A stretch of 64,000 bases of DNA from positions 101,427,302 to 101,491,301 of the forward strand of contig NC_088783.1 of NCBI RefSeq assembly GCF_958450345.1, written 5' to 3'. Made by a program: the position numbers and the translations under genes. Under the pieces are notes generated by a model. The model was not told where the DNA came from. It searched no databases and saw only the letters and a list, made by a program, of their open reading frames with translations. Position 1 is the stretch's first letter, and the number at the start of each line of letters is the position of its first letter. The DNA comes from Calliphora vicina (lineage: Eukaryota > Arthropoda > Insecta > Diptera > Calliphoridae). Below, piece after piece: positions 11,916-23,880 of this stretch.

Positions 11916-12413
11916 TATATATGAGCGAATTCACTTAATTGTGAATAAACTCGAAAATAATCAATCGATTTTTATGATCGATATCTCATTTTATTGCTAT
12001 TATATGTGGGTTTGTGATAAAGTAATAAACCTGAACAAGTTCTGCCGTTTTCGATTTTTCATGAGTTTTTTAAAACAAAAAAATTTGCTATTTTCACGTA
12101 AAAAATATTTTTTTTATTTGTTATTATAACTCCGAAACTATTGAACAGATTAAAACGCAATGTATAAACAGATTAAAGGTTATGTAAATTTTAACTTTTC
12201 TAAGTTTACTTCAATAATATCGGACTAACCCTTTTTTAGTTATCATAAATTATGTGGAGAAACATCTACAAAAATTCGCACTTTTAGAAAACAAAATTTA
12301 AAAAAAAACTTCTCCATAGAATTTAAAATTTGGACCATATTTGTACTACTAGAACCACAATACATAAAATTGTGTAGTGGCCTCAAAAAATTTTTCGATT
12401 TTGTTGCCCTGTG
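11916..12413 (+). mobile_element. PIF-like TWA-flanked repeat, left-truncated
   Basis: Matches the fuller copies at 27306-29456 and 55902-56545: GCGAATTCACTTAATTGTGA, TTATAACTCCGAAA, then the end TTTTGTTGCCCTGTG followed by TAA (12414-12416). The left terminus (CACAGGG..) is lost. No transposase is encoded. Confidence 0.6.
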
Positions 12414-12416
12414 TAA

Positions 12417-14738
12417 TTGTTGAAATCATTTGACGATTGACAATCTGAATTGACACTCTCCCAATACATCACACAGATTGTTGTTAGAAATCGCAAGTGA
12501 ATGAATTGGTGCCCACCTAATAATCAGACTTCACCATATGACAATACACACACACTCTCTCTGCATGTGTATGCAATTGTACAAGTATGACTGAATGTTT
12601 TTGTTGTTATTTTTCACACTATTACAGTGAGTACACATGTGCCAAAATTAAATAAAAAAAATGAAACTAAATAAATATTATAAATTAATTATTGTTTTGT
12701 TGCTGTTGTTATTGTTACTATTTAGTACAATATATGTATGTAATTGTACGGATACATATCTAGGTATATCCATACATACATATGTATGTTTGTAGTATGT
12801 GAATTTAAATATTTTGAATTATTTTAGAAAAAATATTAAATTTTCTTACACTTTTAAACTTTAATTGAGCAATTCCAGGTTTCCAACTTTAAAATTATTA
12901 AGTACAATATAAAGGCATCTTTTTGTTCAAATATTATTAAAATTTTGTTTTTGTTTATTGGTTAAAAACTGATGATTTAGCTTATTTCATTTAAATTTAA
13001 TTCATTTTTTTAAATTGTTTTTGTGTTTTTTTATTTTTTGGTTTAATAGAAATGTCTTGTAGGTTTGTATTGTAATTATTTAGTAGTTTGTATAAATTTA
13101 TTATATAGAATATGTATATATATTAAAAAACGTAGACGAAGATTTTGAATCAGATTATTTTGTACATTGAGACTAGATTTTTGCTTTAAATTTAATTATA
13201 TATTTTTGTAAACAACACACGTTATTATTTATTTAATTTGTAATTATTTACAAACGGTTTTTAAACATAAATATTAGATTATTTTTAATTTTTATTTTAT
13301 TTTTTGAAAATATTCCAAACGTTACTAAATCAGTTAGCCGATCTTTACCGATTTTGCGATTATGAGTTGTTTTTTTTTTGTTCTTAAGATTTTTAACTAG
13401 AGAGAGAGGAGATACGTAACGTAACGATCGTTAGCTCACATATCTATCGACTGTGACTGGCAACGAAATAATCGTTGTCGTCTACCACTACTTTTGCTAG
13501 CTACTACTGCTCTTCATATTATTATTATTGTTGTTGTTGCTGTTATTGCTTGTGCTAACGAAAAACACAACAATAACAACAACAACAACGAGAAAAGAAT
13601 GTATATTTCAAAAAAAATTAACTACAGCAATAAACACAAGAAGAACAACAACGAAAAAAGTGTATCCCAAAAATAACCCCCTGCACATTAAACATTTTCT
13701 TCATTTGCTCTCACTTGTCCGTAGCTCCGTCCGTCCGTCCATATGTCTGTACACCCAACCAAGCAAGCAACCAACTTACGATCCGTATTTATGTCTGTAT
13801 GTCTGTCTGTCTGTTTGTTGCTCTGTTCAGTTCATTTTTGTATTGTGTTTTCTTTCTGAAACATTTTTCTTTCGAATTCAGTTTGTTTCAATATTTTTTT
13901 TTTGTTTGTATTTTTTTATATTTATATTTTCCTTCTGTTTTCAGTATTTATGAACGTACATCGGTTTACGAACGTTGAGTGTTGTGTTTTAAAAATAGTA
14001 TTACAAACTTTTATTTCAGAACCATACTGTATGAGTGTGTGTTTGTTTTATAAGAGTATACTATACTATACTTATACCAACCATAACATTCTATATTAAA
14101 ATAAAATTAAAACAAAAAATACACACAAAAAAAATCAAACCAAACCAAACCATACGATGATCGTTGATCGTTAAAAAATAACAGCAACACCAACAAAATC
14201 GCATTAAGAAGAAGCAAACGCTCACATACTTGCACTCACTCACACTAATGCACCACCAACCAACCAACAACAAAAACAAGAACAAAACCAACAACAATTA
14301 CTCTCATTGTTAATCGCTGTTGTTGCCAGATAAAGGGGTAGTAGTTGGGATTTGGATTCTCATTAGTGCGACCAGCATAATTTGCAAAGTTCTAAATTCT
14401 ATCACGGCTAAGAGTTTCTCGAGTTTGTCTAAATTTGATTTCTCAAATCCTTGCAAATTTTTTTGAAAATTTCTAAGAGAAGGCCATCTGATTTAGGTTG
14501 GTACCGTGAAATAGCTTTACTGACCATGCCCACTTTTTTCGATTAATGTATCAAAAATCGCTGAACTAATGGACCGATTTGGCAATTAGTTTTTTTTAAA
14601 TGTAATAGTCCTCAAAAGTTTCTTACAGAACGAAAAATTGTTCACGCCCACTTCTACGCCTACTTATCAAATACATTTGCAAATATGTGATCAATGGCAG
14701 TGACATGTCTGTGATTGGAGTTAGTGCGGAAAATTCCA
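12417..14738. other. Spacer with simple repeats; possible promoter-like patch
   Basis: Holds TACATATG microsatellites (12720-12800), a GAGAGAGAGG block (13400), (GTT)n/(CAA)n tracts at 13520-13590, CGTCCGTC and GTCTGTCTG tracts at 13725-13815, and CAAACCAAACC runs near 14140. The 13390-13500 patch is less AT-rich and carries a GAGA-type motif, which could be a promoter, but no splice or coding evidence supports this. Serine/leucine-rich ORFs are microsatellite translations. Confidence 0.4.
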
Positions 14739-16545
14739 ACGATGCAGTCACTCAATTTCAAATGGGCAGCTATGTTAGCAGTAATGAAGCAATTTGGCAC
14801 GTTTTTTTCATTTGCCATTCATGAAAGATATCCAACTGTTATTCATTTAGTCGTACATCTGGAAAATGGCCAAAAAGTGTACTTTAATAAAGCTACGTAA
14901 TCGGCACCGAAAACGAAATTCCATACATTTGCACCGAAAAAAGTTCGTTTCAGAAATCGGCAACGAAAATTGAGAACGAAACGGCACCGAACAGTAACGA
15001 AAAATCTGTCATTTGGCGCCGGAACGAAAACAACTTCAAGTAGGTTGTTATCGGTGCTGTAGGAACGAAATTATTTTAATTATTTTTTCGATGCTGTAGT
15101 TCCAGGTTTCCCTATTTATTTTCCACCGGCCCATTATCTCGCATTTACACAGTCCATCCAAGAAACGATGAGTGTTTCTATTTGCGTTTGCTATTAGTCA
15201 ATGTTCGTGGCACAACATCATTCCAAGATTTGCCAACTATAAGCTTGCGATTGTTAGATAATGACACTCATTGGTAATACTCCCTCGGAGATGTGATGCT
15301 TTCGTCAAATGCACATCAAATGCGTACATCTCAACATATGGTAAGCATGTTGAGATAAACCGACTGATTTGTGAAGTAAGTACAAAGATTCCATGTGTGA
15401 TGATACTTTTCATCAGATGCGTATTAAAACATCAAATCCAAATTTGCAACTCGGCGAGGATATTTTTCAACGAGGCTTTGTGATTGATGATGTCGAAAAA
15501 GATATTATCTGAGTTAGGCATGACAGCTAACAATCGTCCGATGCACGACGCATTTAATAAAGAGGTGCGACGCGAAAAACAATATGATTGCGATGCCTTA
15601 AGGGAATCAGAAACGTTCTACTGTTAAATCGTCAACAAAAATATGCGTACGACACTCTTATGAATGTTGTGAAAGATGGAACTGGAAGGATTTTTTTGCA
15701 CGCTTCGATACGCTCGAAGAATGATATTGCACTTGCTTCATCAGGAATTGCAGCTACGTTGTTGGAAGGCAATCGAACTGCTCATTCAGCACTCAAGTTG
15801 CCATTGAATATCCAAATTAATGAAAATCCAACATACTCCATTTCTAAGAACAGTGCGATGGCCAAAGTTTTGCAGCAAAGCAAAGTGATCGTTTGGGATG
15901 AGTGTACAATGGCGCATTAGGCATTAGACAAAACGTTGCAAGATTTACGAAACAATCAAATCCGGTTTGGTGGCGCGATGATTCTGTTGGCAGGTGATTT
16001 TCTGCAAACATTGCCGGTGATTCCACGGTCAAAGCCAGCCGATGAATTTAATGCATGTTTGAAGTAGTCCGTTTTGGGGAAACACGTCAAGAAACTCAAA
16101 TTGACTTTGAAAATGCGTGTCGAGTTGCAGTTGCGGCAAAATCCCGGTTGACATTTAGACCAGCTGCATTCAATTTCCTGTCGCTTTCTGTCAGTTCACC
16201 TAATCAAAATCGGAACTCATACGAAAGTTGTTTACCAACCATTACAAAAATCATGATTGGTTGAGCGAAAGTGCTATATTGGCTGCGAAAAACATTGATG
16301 TCGACGAATTAAATTTTAAGATTCAATGTGAAATTGCTGTCGAATTGATGATGTACAAATCAGTGGATTCCGTTACTTCCCAAGATGATATCGTCAACTA
16401 TCCAATTATCCGGTTTACCGCCTCACAATCTCCAAATGAAAGTCGGATCGGTAATCATGATGTTAATAACGTCATCGAAGCTACAATACTTAAAGGAAGG
16501 TACAATGGATAAGATGTTTTGATACCACGACCGACATACCATTAG
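14739..16545 (+). pseudogene. Helitron helicase (RepHel C-terminal part), decayed
   Basis: Successive blocks, in changing frames, match the Pif1-like helicase half of a Helitron RepHel protein, which unwinds DNA in rolling-circle transposition. In order: VTQFQMGSYVSSNEAIWHVF and HERYPTVIHLVVHLENGQ (14740-14895); CFYLRLLLVNVRGTTSFQDL (about 15170-15240); LLNRQQKYAYDTL (15615-15660); SSGIAATLLEGNRTAHSALK (15740-15800); VIVWDECTMAH, the Walker B region (15885-15918), with a stop right after; FGGAMILLAGDF (about 15965-16010); and HDWLSESAILAAKNIDVDEL (16255-16315). The Walker A segment (GGTGKT) between 'DGTGRIF' and 'IRSKND' is deleted, so the helicase could not bind ATP. The upstream HUH replication-initiator domain is absent. 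A foreign insert with repeated CGGCACCGA words occupies about 14896-15115. Confidence 0.85.
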
Positions 16546-16689
16546 ATTTTAAACACTTGCAGTTACATTGTACATATTTTGAAATCAAACATAACCCAAA
16601 CTTATATGAATAAAAATTATCATTCAAAAATACGTTATTTTTCACTCTTTTTGATTATTTTCACACATTTCAAACAGCTACTCACAAAT

Positions 16690-16744
16690 CGAACAGAAAA
16701 TATTTTTTTAATTTGGAGAGGACAACGTCTGTTGGGTCAGCTAA
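16690..16744 (+). mobile_element. Helitron 3' terminus
   Basis: GGAGAGGACAACGTCTGTTG then GGTCAGCTAA, followed by T at 16745, fits the CTRR|T Helitron 3' end. It lies about 200 bp after the last helicase block on the same strand, so it is probably the end of the element that carries the helicase relic. Confidence 0.65.
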
Positions 16745-16745
16745 T

Positions 16746-17604
16746 TATGAAATAAGTTTCAATTTGTATGGAAAATTGTGTCATCCAAACATTGATATCA
16801 CATAGTTGGAGGCTCCTCCGAGTTATATTAGATGTAAGTACGACGAGACAATCATTGGATTATTAATTAGATCGCAGCTTTGAATTGTATGCATAGGGAT
16901 ATCATCAATAAATACAGTGGTCTTAGTATACGCCGAAGGATTCAACCGATGAAAACGAGAGTAGTTCTGGCATAACGACCCCAACTTATGCTCTTAACAT
17001 TATGGATTTATAGCTTCACCTTCTGGACTGTAGCATGTCTTTTAACCTCATGTCCAAGTACTTCTTTGTTAGTATCATTTTGATTGTGGGGAACGAGAAT
17101 GTTCAGCAGAAAATAATCATAGTAAAACGAAAGACTGGACTAAAGCTTGTCTCGAGATGATAATGCAGCAAACACTCAGTATAAATTTTTTTAAAGAGAT
17201 CAATAGATTTTTAATTTTTATAAAGTGAAATCGATATATTTTTAAAAAAAACAGCTAGAAAAAATATTACCTAAAACTTCAGTCTTTTGTTCAAGATAAA
17301 GAAACATGATAGAATTTAACAAAAGTCGGCAATATAAAAGTAGTTATGAAGGAAACTGCTCTATAGAGAATGATAGCTCATTACAAAGGTTCGAAATAGT
17401 CTGAAATAACATTTGGCTTATGATCTTAAGCCTGAAAAATGTACTATTAAAATATTTAAAATAAAATTACATTAAAACATTTAAGGAAAATTATATTGTA
17501 TCATTTATTGCAGTTAGAAGGTCCCTAACCCTAAGGCAATGTCTTAGTAAAGGTTATTTACATATAACGTTCAAATAAATCGTGATCCATTTCGAGGTTC
17601 CCTA
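16746..17604. other. No gene recognised
   Basis: AT-rich unique-looking sequence with no ORF of note, no inverted termini and no family match seen. Confidence 0.4.
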
Positions 17605-18276
17605 CTATCTATCTATCAAATGTTGACCGTTGCAACGTTTCAGATGGTCCATCCGTTGAGTCCAACTTTCGATGAATCGTTTGAGTATTTCGACTGTTAA
17701 CTGGCGAATGACATGCGTGGTGTTTTCCTCCAAGGCCTTAATCGAAGCGGGTTTGTCCGCATAAAATTTAGACATTACATATCCCCACAGGAAAAAGTCT
17801 AACGGTATGATATCACACGATCTTATTGGCCAATCGACCGGCCCAAAACGTTAAATTATGTGCTCACCGAAGTGTTTTCTCAATAAATCCATTGATTGAT
17901 GCGATGTGTGGGAAGTGGCGCCGCCTTGCTGAAACCAAATGTCGCCGAGATCACGAGCTTAAATTTCTGGCATCAAATAGTCGGTTATCATGGCACTATA
18001 ACGGTCGCCATTGAAGGTTACGTTCGCACTGGCATCATTTTTAAAGAAATATGGACCGATGATTCCACCGGCCCACAAACTTCACAGCGTGCTGGACGTG
18101 GTCTAATCGATTGAATATTATCTAATAATGAATGCTGGGTCTCAAAATGAGTGATGGTGTTGTGAATAGTACACTCAGTAGGCCGATTATGTTGACCATA
18201 AGTTGAGCGAAGTTCACGAATTTTCGTAATAAAGTTGAACGATTTGAAAACGTTGTTCAGGCGTAAGACTTTCCAT
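17605..18276 (-). pseudogene. mariner-superfamily transposase, internally deleted
   Basis: Minus strand: start MESLTPEQRFQIVQLYYENS, then frame-shifted RSTYGQHNRPTECTI and HFETQHSLLD (N-terminal helix-turn-helix region). After a jump come GIIGPYFFKNDASANVTFNG, DIWFQQGGATSHTSHQSMDL and SCDIIPLDFFLWGYVMSKFY, ending at TAG 17605. The segment holding the first catalytic Asp (the FSDEAHF block) is deleted. The second Asp of the usual QQDGA motif is Gly here (QQGGA); the third (PLDFFLWG) is kept. At least two in-frame stops. Upstream, HINE-2 separates the start codon from a terminal-repeat-like AATCACCCATTATA near 19131. Confidence 0.85.
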
Positions 18277-18304
18277 TATGAAATGCCAAACAATACTAAA
18301 TAAA

Positions 18305-19069
18305 AACAAGTAAGAAAGTATGGTCGGTCAAGCCCGACCATATAATACCCTACACCAAGTAAATGAGTAAAAATATTTTTCTTTTAAAATATCAATAATT
18401 TATATTCATGAGTGATTTTCGGAAGTGGGCCTTATATGGGAGCTATGACCAATTATGGACCGATCACCTTGAAATTAGGTCGTGTGATTTATGACTATAT
18501 TAAATTTAACTATGTTGAATTTTGTGTGTATACCAACATTTTTAAGCGATTTATGCACGTTAAAGTGATTTTCGGAAGCGGGTCTATATGGGAGCTATGA
18601 CTAATTATGGACCGATCGTAACAAAATTTGGTGACATGAATTTTGTATATATAAAACTTATTTGGAGCGAAATTTGTGTAGATACATAGATAAATTAAAC
18701 ATTTATGACCGATAAAGTCCAATTTCGAGGGGACTTTGTATGGGGGCTATGTGAAATAATGGACCGATTTCAGCCAGTTTCAATAGGCTTGGTCCTTGGG
18801 CCGAAAAAGTAATATGTACCAAATTTGATCGAAATATCTTCAAAATTGCGACCTGTACTCTGCGCACAAGGTTTACATGGACAGCCAGCCAGCCAGCCAG
18901 CCAGCCAGCCAACCAGACGGACGGACGGACATCGTTTAATCGACTCAGAAAGTGATTCTAAGTCGATCGGTATACTTTAAGGTGGGTGTTAGACTAATAT
19001 TTTTGGGCGTTACAAACATCTGCACAAACGCATAATACCCTCCCCACTATGGTGGTGTAGGGTATAATA
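18305..19069 (-). mobile_element. HINE-2, near full-length
   Basis: Read on the minus strand: the 5' end TTATACCCTACACCACCATA, TTAGTCTAACACCCACC, a (GTCC)n/(TGGC)n tract (18880-18930 on plus), repeated TATGGACCGATC blocks, GGTGTAGGGTATTATATGG, the hairpin TGGTCGGGCTTGACCGACCA, and the 3' end CTTTCTTACTTGTT. Long stretches look identical by eye to the 53053 copy, implying recent activity. It is inserted in the 5' leader of the mariner relic. Confidence 0.7.
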
Positions 19070-19144
19070 ACATGACACGACGCACACGTGATCTGTCAAA
19101 AAAGAGTATTGAAAATAGTATCTCAAATTGAATCACCCATTATA

Positions 19145-20108
19145 ATCGAAACATACTATATCTTGATCGTCGCCTCAGGTTGCACTAGTTATAGGGTAGT
19201 GGAAAGAGGCATATTACATAAGAGATATAAAGGATTTTTTAAGAATTTCTTAGATAGGACATGGGGAAATCTTTCGAGGTAATAAAGTGGGAATTGTATA
19301 AAAAGCCACAGAATCTTGTCTATCAACTTATTACTCGAGATATTCAATATCAAAATTAATTTACAATTTAGTAGAAAACAAATATTAAAATAATTTGCAT
19401 AATTTCAAATTAAATCCAATTTGAAATTGGTTAATTTAAAACGTCGAATTTCTGATTTTAATGTCATATAATCTTGAAACGATTCGTAGATTTGTAACAT
19501 CAGTCCAATTCCTGAGGCGTCTCAAATATATTGTCCAACATAATATACATCTGTAAAACTTTCCAAATTTTTAGGAAAATCATATATTATTCCAATGTTT
19601 AAATCCAGAAGCATATCCAACATTTCAAATAATAAAGAAATGCCGATAATGTAAAGGAAACCTTTATTTAACAAATTCATTAAAGAATATTAACCAAAAA
19701 ATGTAAACATTGAATTTTTGTTGGAAACATTGGATCATTTTGAAATTTATTATCATCTAGATTACTTCATTGCCTTTTGAGAGCAACTTTAGTTAAAATA
19801 GCAAAATAAACTTTCAATCAATAATAGAGTTAAAACTATAAATACAAAGAAAATAAAATTATAAGAAATAACTAAGTATGAAAGTATGCTAAGTCCCATT
19901 AAAATACTTGTAAGTTGGCAATGAACTATTTCTAATCTGTTATTATTCATAATTATATATCAAACCAAGTAAGTAATAAAACTTCATTAACAGATGTCAA
20001 AAATGGTTAAAACAAAAGATTGTCTAAGCTAAGAATATACTACAGCAGAATTCCACAACAGATATACGATTATTGAATATCAACTTGACCTATGTACTTA
20101 ATACATAT
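19145..20108. other. No gene recognised
   Basis: AT-rich; one 64-codon ORF at 19088-19282 has no recognisable motif. Confidence 0.4.
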
Positions 20109-20577
20109 TGTTACGAATTTGCAATAGCGATTTGAATATAACAGTCTGTAATGACTGCCTGCAACAATAAGAAGCTTCTACTTATCAACAATGTTGATAG
20201 CATGCGGTTGATTAGCATTGTTTTTTAAGTATGGCAACACTAAATGTTTAAGCTGCTAACATTAACATCGAAAGCTCTAGAATTCGAATATACGAGTTTT
20301 GGCCGTTAATAATAATCTAGGCTACTCGAATGAAGCTGGCAGTGTGTATAAATAGGGATTGCGATTGCAGTAGTGAATGACTACCAGTGTATACTTTTAT
20401 ATTATAAAGTGTTGTGTAATTCTACGAATTTATCAGCGTGTATAAAAACACTGAGTGATTATTTAATCTGTTGTTGTACATTTTAAATAAATATAGAGTT
20501 GTTACAAATTTTAAACTACTAAACTGCTCTTATTTGCAATCAAAAGTATCCGGTTTATTTAAAGGAAATAAACCATG
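20109..20577 (+). mobile_element. LTR copy, 3'-truncated
   Basis: Starts TGTTACGAATTTG directly after ATAT (20105-20108), contains AAGTATGGCAACACT, a TATAAATAGGG-like box (about 20346) and the palindromic GGTTTATTTAAAGGAAATAAACC end block, then loses the terminal AAAACGTAACA. No internal retrotransposon domain follows. Confidence 0.6.
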
Positions 20578-20651
20578 TTGCATATTTGATAGTAATAAAT
20601 TGTTAATAAGGCTAAAGGTGTATTATGAACAAATTGATGATCCTTACAGTA

Positions 20652-20998
20652 CCCAGCAAAAAATATTCTGGATTTGGAAGCAATAAATATGATTACTGCA
20701 TCTTCTACTGCTACATTAATTGCATCCTAAAATTATTGCATTACAAAAATGATTTTGGAAGGCATACATTAAGCTATTCGTAAAATCTATGTGCATAATT
20801 GTTTGCACATATTTAATTCGATGAAATCAGGTTAATTTTAAAGCTGTGAAATATGCTTATTTTGGATTCCTTATGCAGAGCCTCTACGCGAGGAATCCCA
20901 TATAAAAATCATTTAATCTTTCATGCGAAGTGGTAGCAGTATACAAGTGCTCTCTGCCTTACAAACCTGCTTCCGAGGAAGCACCATTTTTTGCTGGG
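20652..20998. mobile_element. MITE with CCCAGCAAAAAAT ends
   Basis: Exact 13-bp inverted ends CCCAGCAAAAAAT at 20652-20664 and 20986-20998. No convincing target duplication, so no superfamily is assigned. The 96-codon ORF starting at 20930 crosses its right end and is not considered a gene. Confidence 0.5.
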
Positions 20999-21156
20999 AA
21001 CTTGATCTCATTTGTTAGACTAATTTTGGAATATGCTTTTGCTGGTTTAGATCCACAGCAGAAGTCCGAAAAAAATAAAAGAGAATCGCATGCAATAAAA
21101 AAATGCAACTTTTGGGTTGTTATAAAGTGCTATACAACATTAGCTTTGATGATCTT

Positions 21157-21374
21157 GGGTGTGTTCGTAAATGTAGTAAATTTGTGCACGACCTGCAAAC
21201 TTTTGCAACATATAACTTAATGATGCATTGGTTGCACAAATTTGCGGCATCACAGCCAACAATTTGTATTAAAAAACGTTTGACGTAAATCAATAATCGC
21301 AAATATGCTTTTTCGAACGCTAAACTTTTAATTTGCTGCAGTGATGCAATCATACTGAATTTACGAACACACCC
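21157..21374. mobile_element. MITE with GGGTGTGTTCGTAAAT ends
   Basis: Inverted ends of about 20 bp (GGGTGTGTTCGTAAAT on both sides) are flanked by CTT at 21154-21156 and 21375-21377. A 3-bp duplication suggests a PIF/Harbinger-type mechanism, though CTT is not the usual TWA. Both overlapping ORFs (plus and minus) are incidental. Confidence 0.55.
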
Positions 21375-21500
21375 CTTATGACATTTAACCCTTTGGGTGA
21401 TATACGAGATTGTTTTAATTTCCCGGTTCTTAACTGAAAGGGCAACACTGCTCTTATCAACAGGCATCTGTCAGTTGATTTCTGTCCAAACTTTAACGAG

Positions 21501-21825
21501 CTGGGTCATTTAGTTTGTGCTTGACAGCCATTGCTAGCACCCTACCTCGTGACATGAGGAGAAATTGAAAAAAAAAGTGAATTTCGTCTGCTCATTAAGC
21601 ATTCGGTTTTGCTTAAAAAAAACATCGCTCAAATAAAGAAGCTTGATAAATACTATGTGAACTCTGAAATCATCTCAGAGAAAATACATATTTCGATGAT
21701 CTTATTTTTTGGAGGGATAACTAAATTGGCGAAACATTGGACAAAGTGTATAGGGCTCAAAGGAGACTATGTTGAAATATAAAATGATTTTTCATTAATT
21801 TTTTTCGGACTATTTGACCCATCCT
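21501..21825 (+). pseudogene. mariner, internally deleted to ~325 bp
   Basis: The ends CTGGGTCATTTAGTTTG and the complement of GACTATTTGACCCATCC form diverged terminal repeats. Between them one frame reads KSEFRLLIKHSVLLKKNIAQ, matching the mariner N-terminus (the EFRvLIKHcFLmgKNt block), followed directly by NSEIISE and GGITKLAKHWTKCIGLKGDY, the C-terminal tail (LKGDYVE-stop). The whole catalytic core is missing. The joined reading frame is nearly open across the deletion. Confidence 0.8.
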
Positions 21826-21826
21826 G

Positions 21827-22770
21827 GTATGTCCCATTACCAAATTAGAAAAATATTGACAGATAATTTAAATGGGGATTGACATTAATAAAATGTGAAT
21901 TGTAGTAATGAAATCCTAGTGGCAACACAATGGGATACAACGTTGATTTGTCGTTCGCCAACGTTAGATGCTCTTTTTCCCGTTATTCTCTTGACGTTAT
22001 TTTAGTTTAGTTTCGTTTAGTTTAAATGTCATCACTTATACTCTACTTTATATAAATATACATTCATATGTACGTATTACTACGTACTAAACTAAACTGT
22101 ATAAATACACATACATACTTACTGATACACATTAATACATTAATTTACGAGATACTTTTAAACGTACTGCTCGAATAAAAATACACCGCAATACGAAAGT
22201 AAAGGAATAAATTCACTAACAAAAAAAAAAAAAATTAAAAAAAACAACGTAGAAGAATATTTAAAATAGAGTAATATTTAACGCTTTGAGTTGTTTACAT
22301 ATGAAAATCGTATTAATCGAGAGTAAATTGTGCAACATGTGAGAGTTTATTTCGTACGAGTATTTAAAATTTAAAACAATAAATGTGGTTGGTTGGTACG
22401 TACCGAGTTGGTATGGTTGGTACTCGAACACACCGATCTACAAACATATACATACATACATACATATATATAGAAATACAAAAACATACATATGTACATG
22501 CAAGCGAATAAGAAATTTCTACTAGAATTTTGAAATATTCTAGTATTGAAAATTCAAAAATAGTTTATAAATACATGTCGACATAGATTCATACTGGCAT
22601 ATGTATGTATGCATAGATATGTTTTAATTTCTATCTAGAGATGTACAGTATCGGTTCAAAACATATTGAACAAAATTTGCGATATAACTATTTTTTTTCA
22701 ATTCCAAAGAAAGTAAAGATTTTAGAAATAACAAATGCACTCTAATATAGAAATACATCTTTAGTATTAT
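21827..22770. other. No gene recognised
   Basis: AT-rich with TACATACATA microsatellites (22440-22500, 22590-22615). A promoter-like patch was looked for and not found. Confidence 0.4.
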
Positions 22771-23186
22771 TAAGAACAAAATTTAATTTCAATATTTTTT
22801 ACTTGATACAATTTGTTGGGATTTCGATGTGCCAATTCCCGATTTAACTTTCTATTTACTTCCCATAAATTTTCTATAGGGTTAAGGTCGGGCCACTGCA
22901 TGACATTAACGCCTTCCTATTTTAAAAACCCATTCAACAATTTGGATGTATGTTTTAGCATTTTATCATGGGCATGAGTTAGCATCTTCTTCTGTAATAT
23001 ATTTGTATACAGTTGTTTCTCCATAAAACCATAAACTTTCACTACAAAATTAACCCCATACCATAACATGTCTGCCTCCATGCTTAACTGTTCCAGTACA
23101 GTATTTGGGATTTAGTCTATCGTCGAGCTCTCCTCATTCTATCCACAAAATTAAATTAAGATCAATCGGAAAATAAGGCTGTATTC

Positions 23187-23713
23187 TAGGGTTGCCAGTT
23201 TTATTTTTGCAAAAAGCGGGACAATTTTAAAAATAGGTGAAAAATGGCGGGATTTTCAAAACTTTTGCGGGACAAAAGATAAATTGCTGACTCAGTAGTT
23301 CCAAATGATTTCGCAAGCTCTTGTTGAGTTTGACAACTATATTTATTGAGTAACGCCTCTAATTCTTGGCTATTTCAGTCACGGACAACCAGCCAGAAGA
23401 TGGACATAATGATTTTTAATTATTCAGAGTCGATTGATTATTAAGAAATAACTGATTAAGTATACGAACTCTTTTCTGAATAAATATTTGCTCGCGGGAA
23501 ATACACAACCTTAATTGTTAATTCCACTTAATTGTTTGATTTTTTTTTTATTAATTTTCAATATAATAATGTTCTTTAAAACTAGATATGAAATAAGTAG
23601 TTATTAGATTTGGAAAACCCAAAAAGCAGGAATTACGAATACCGAGCGGGACGCGGGATTTCATGACTAAAAGCGGGACAATCCCACGAAAATCGAGACA
23701 TTTGGCAACCCTA
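23187..23713. mobile_element. hAT-type element, 527 bp
   Basis: Ends TAGGGTTGCCA on both sides (inverted) with an exact 8-bp duplication CTGTATTC at 23179-23186 and 23714-23721, diagnostic of hAT-type insertion. Subterminal GCGGGAC words occur on both arms. The interior contains a piece resembling a mariner transposase N-terminus on the minus strand (KYSCQTQQELAKSFGTTESA, about 23290-23365), so either a mariner inserted and decayed or the fragment was captured. Confidence 0.75.
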
Positions 23714-23767
23714 CTGTATTCCATCATATCTTTCTGCGATATAAATAGTAGCGGAGTTCAGTATTAA

Positions 23768-23880
23768 GTGCGAATGGCATTGCATCATTGCAAATGCAAA
23801 ATTGTAAATGTTTTTGTGTGTATTTTGTTATTGGATTACGGTAAAATTTTGCATTTGCAATGATGCTAGACCATTCGCAC
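23768..23880. mobile_element. TTAA-flanked MITE, 113 bp
   Basis: Inverted ends GTGCGAATGG, with an inner inverted GCATCATTGCAAATGCAAAA, are flanked by TTAA at 23764-23767 and 23881-23884. TTAA duplication is the piggyBac hallmark, but the ends do not begin with CCC, so the superfamily stays open. Confidence 0.55.

Noticed and set aside
13494..13978. Serine/leucine/phenylalanine-rich ORFs
   Set aside because: Built on GTT/CAA and GTCTGTCTG simple repeats.
20930..21220. 96-codon plus ORF
   Set aside because: Spans the ends of two different MITEs; no recognisable motif.
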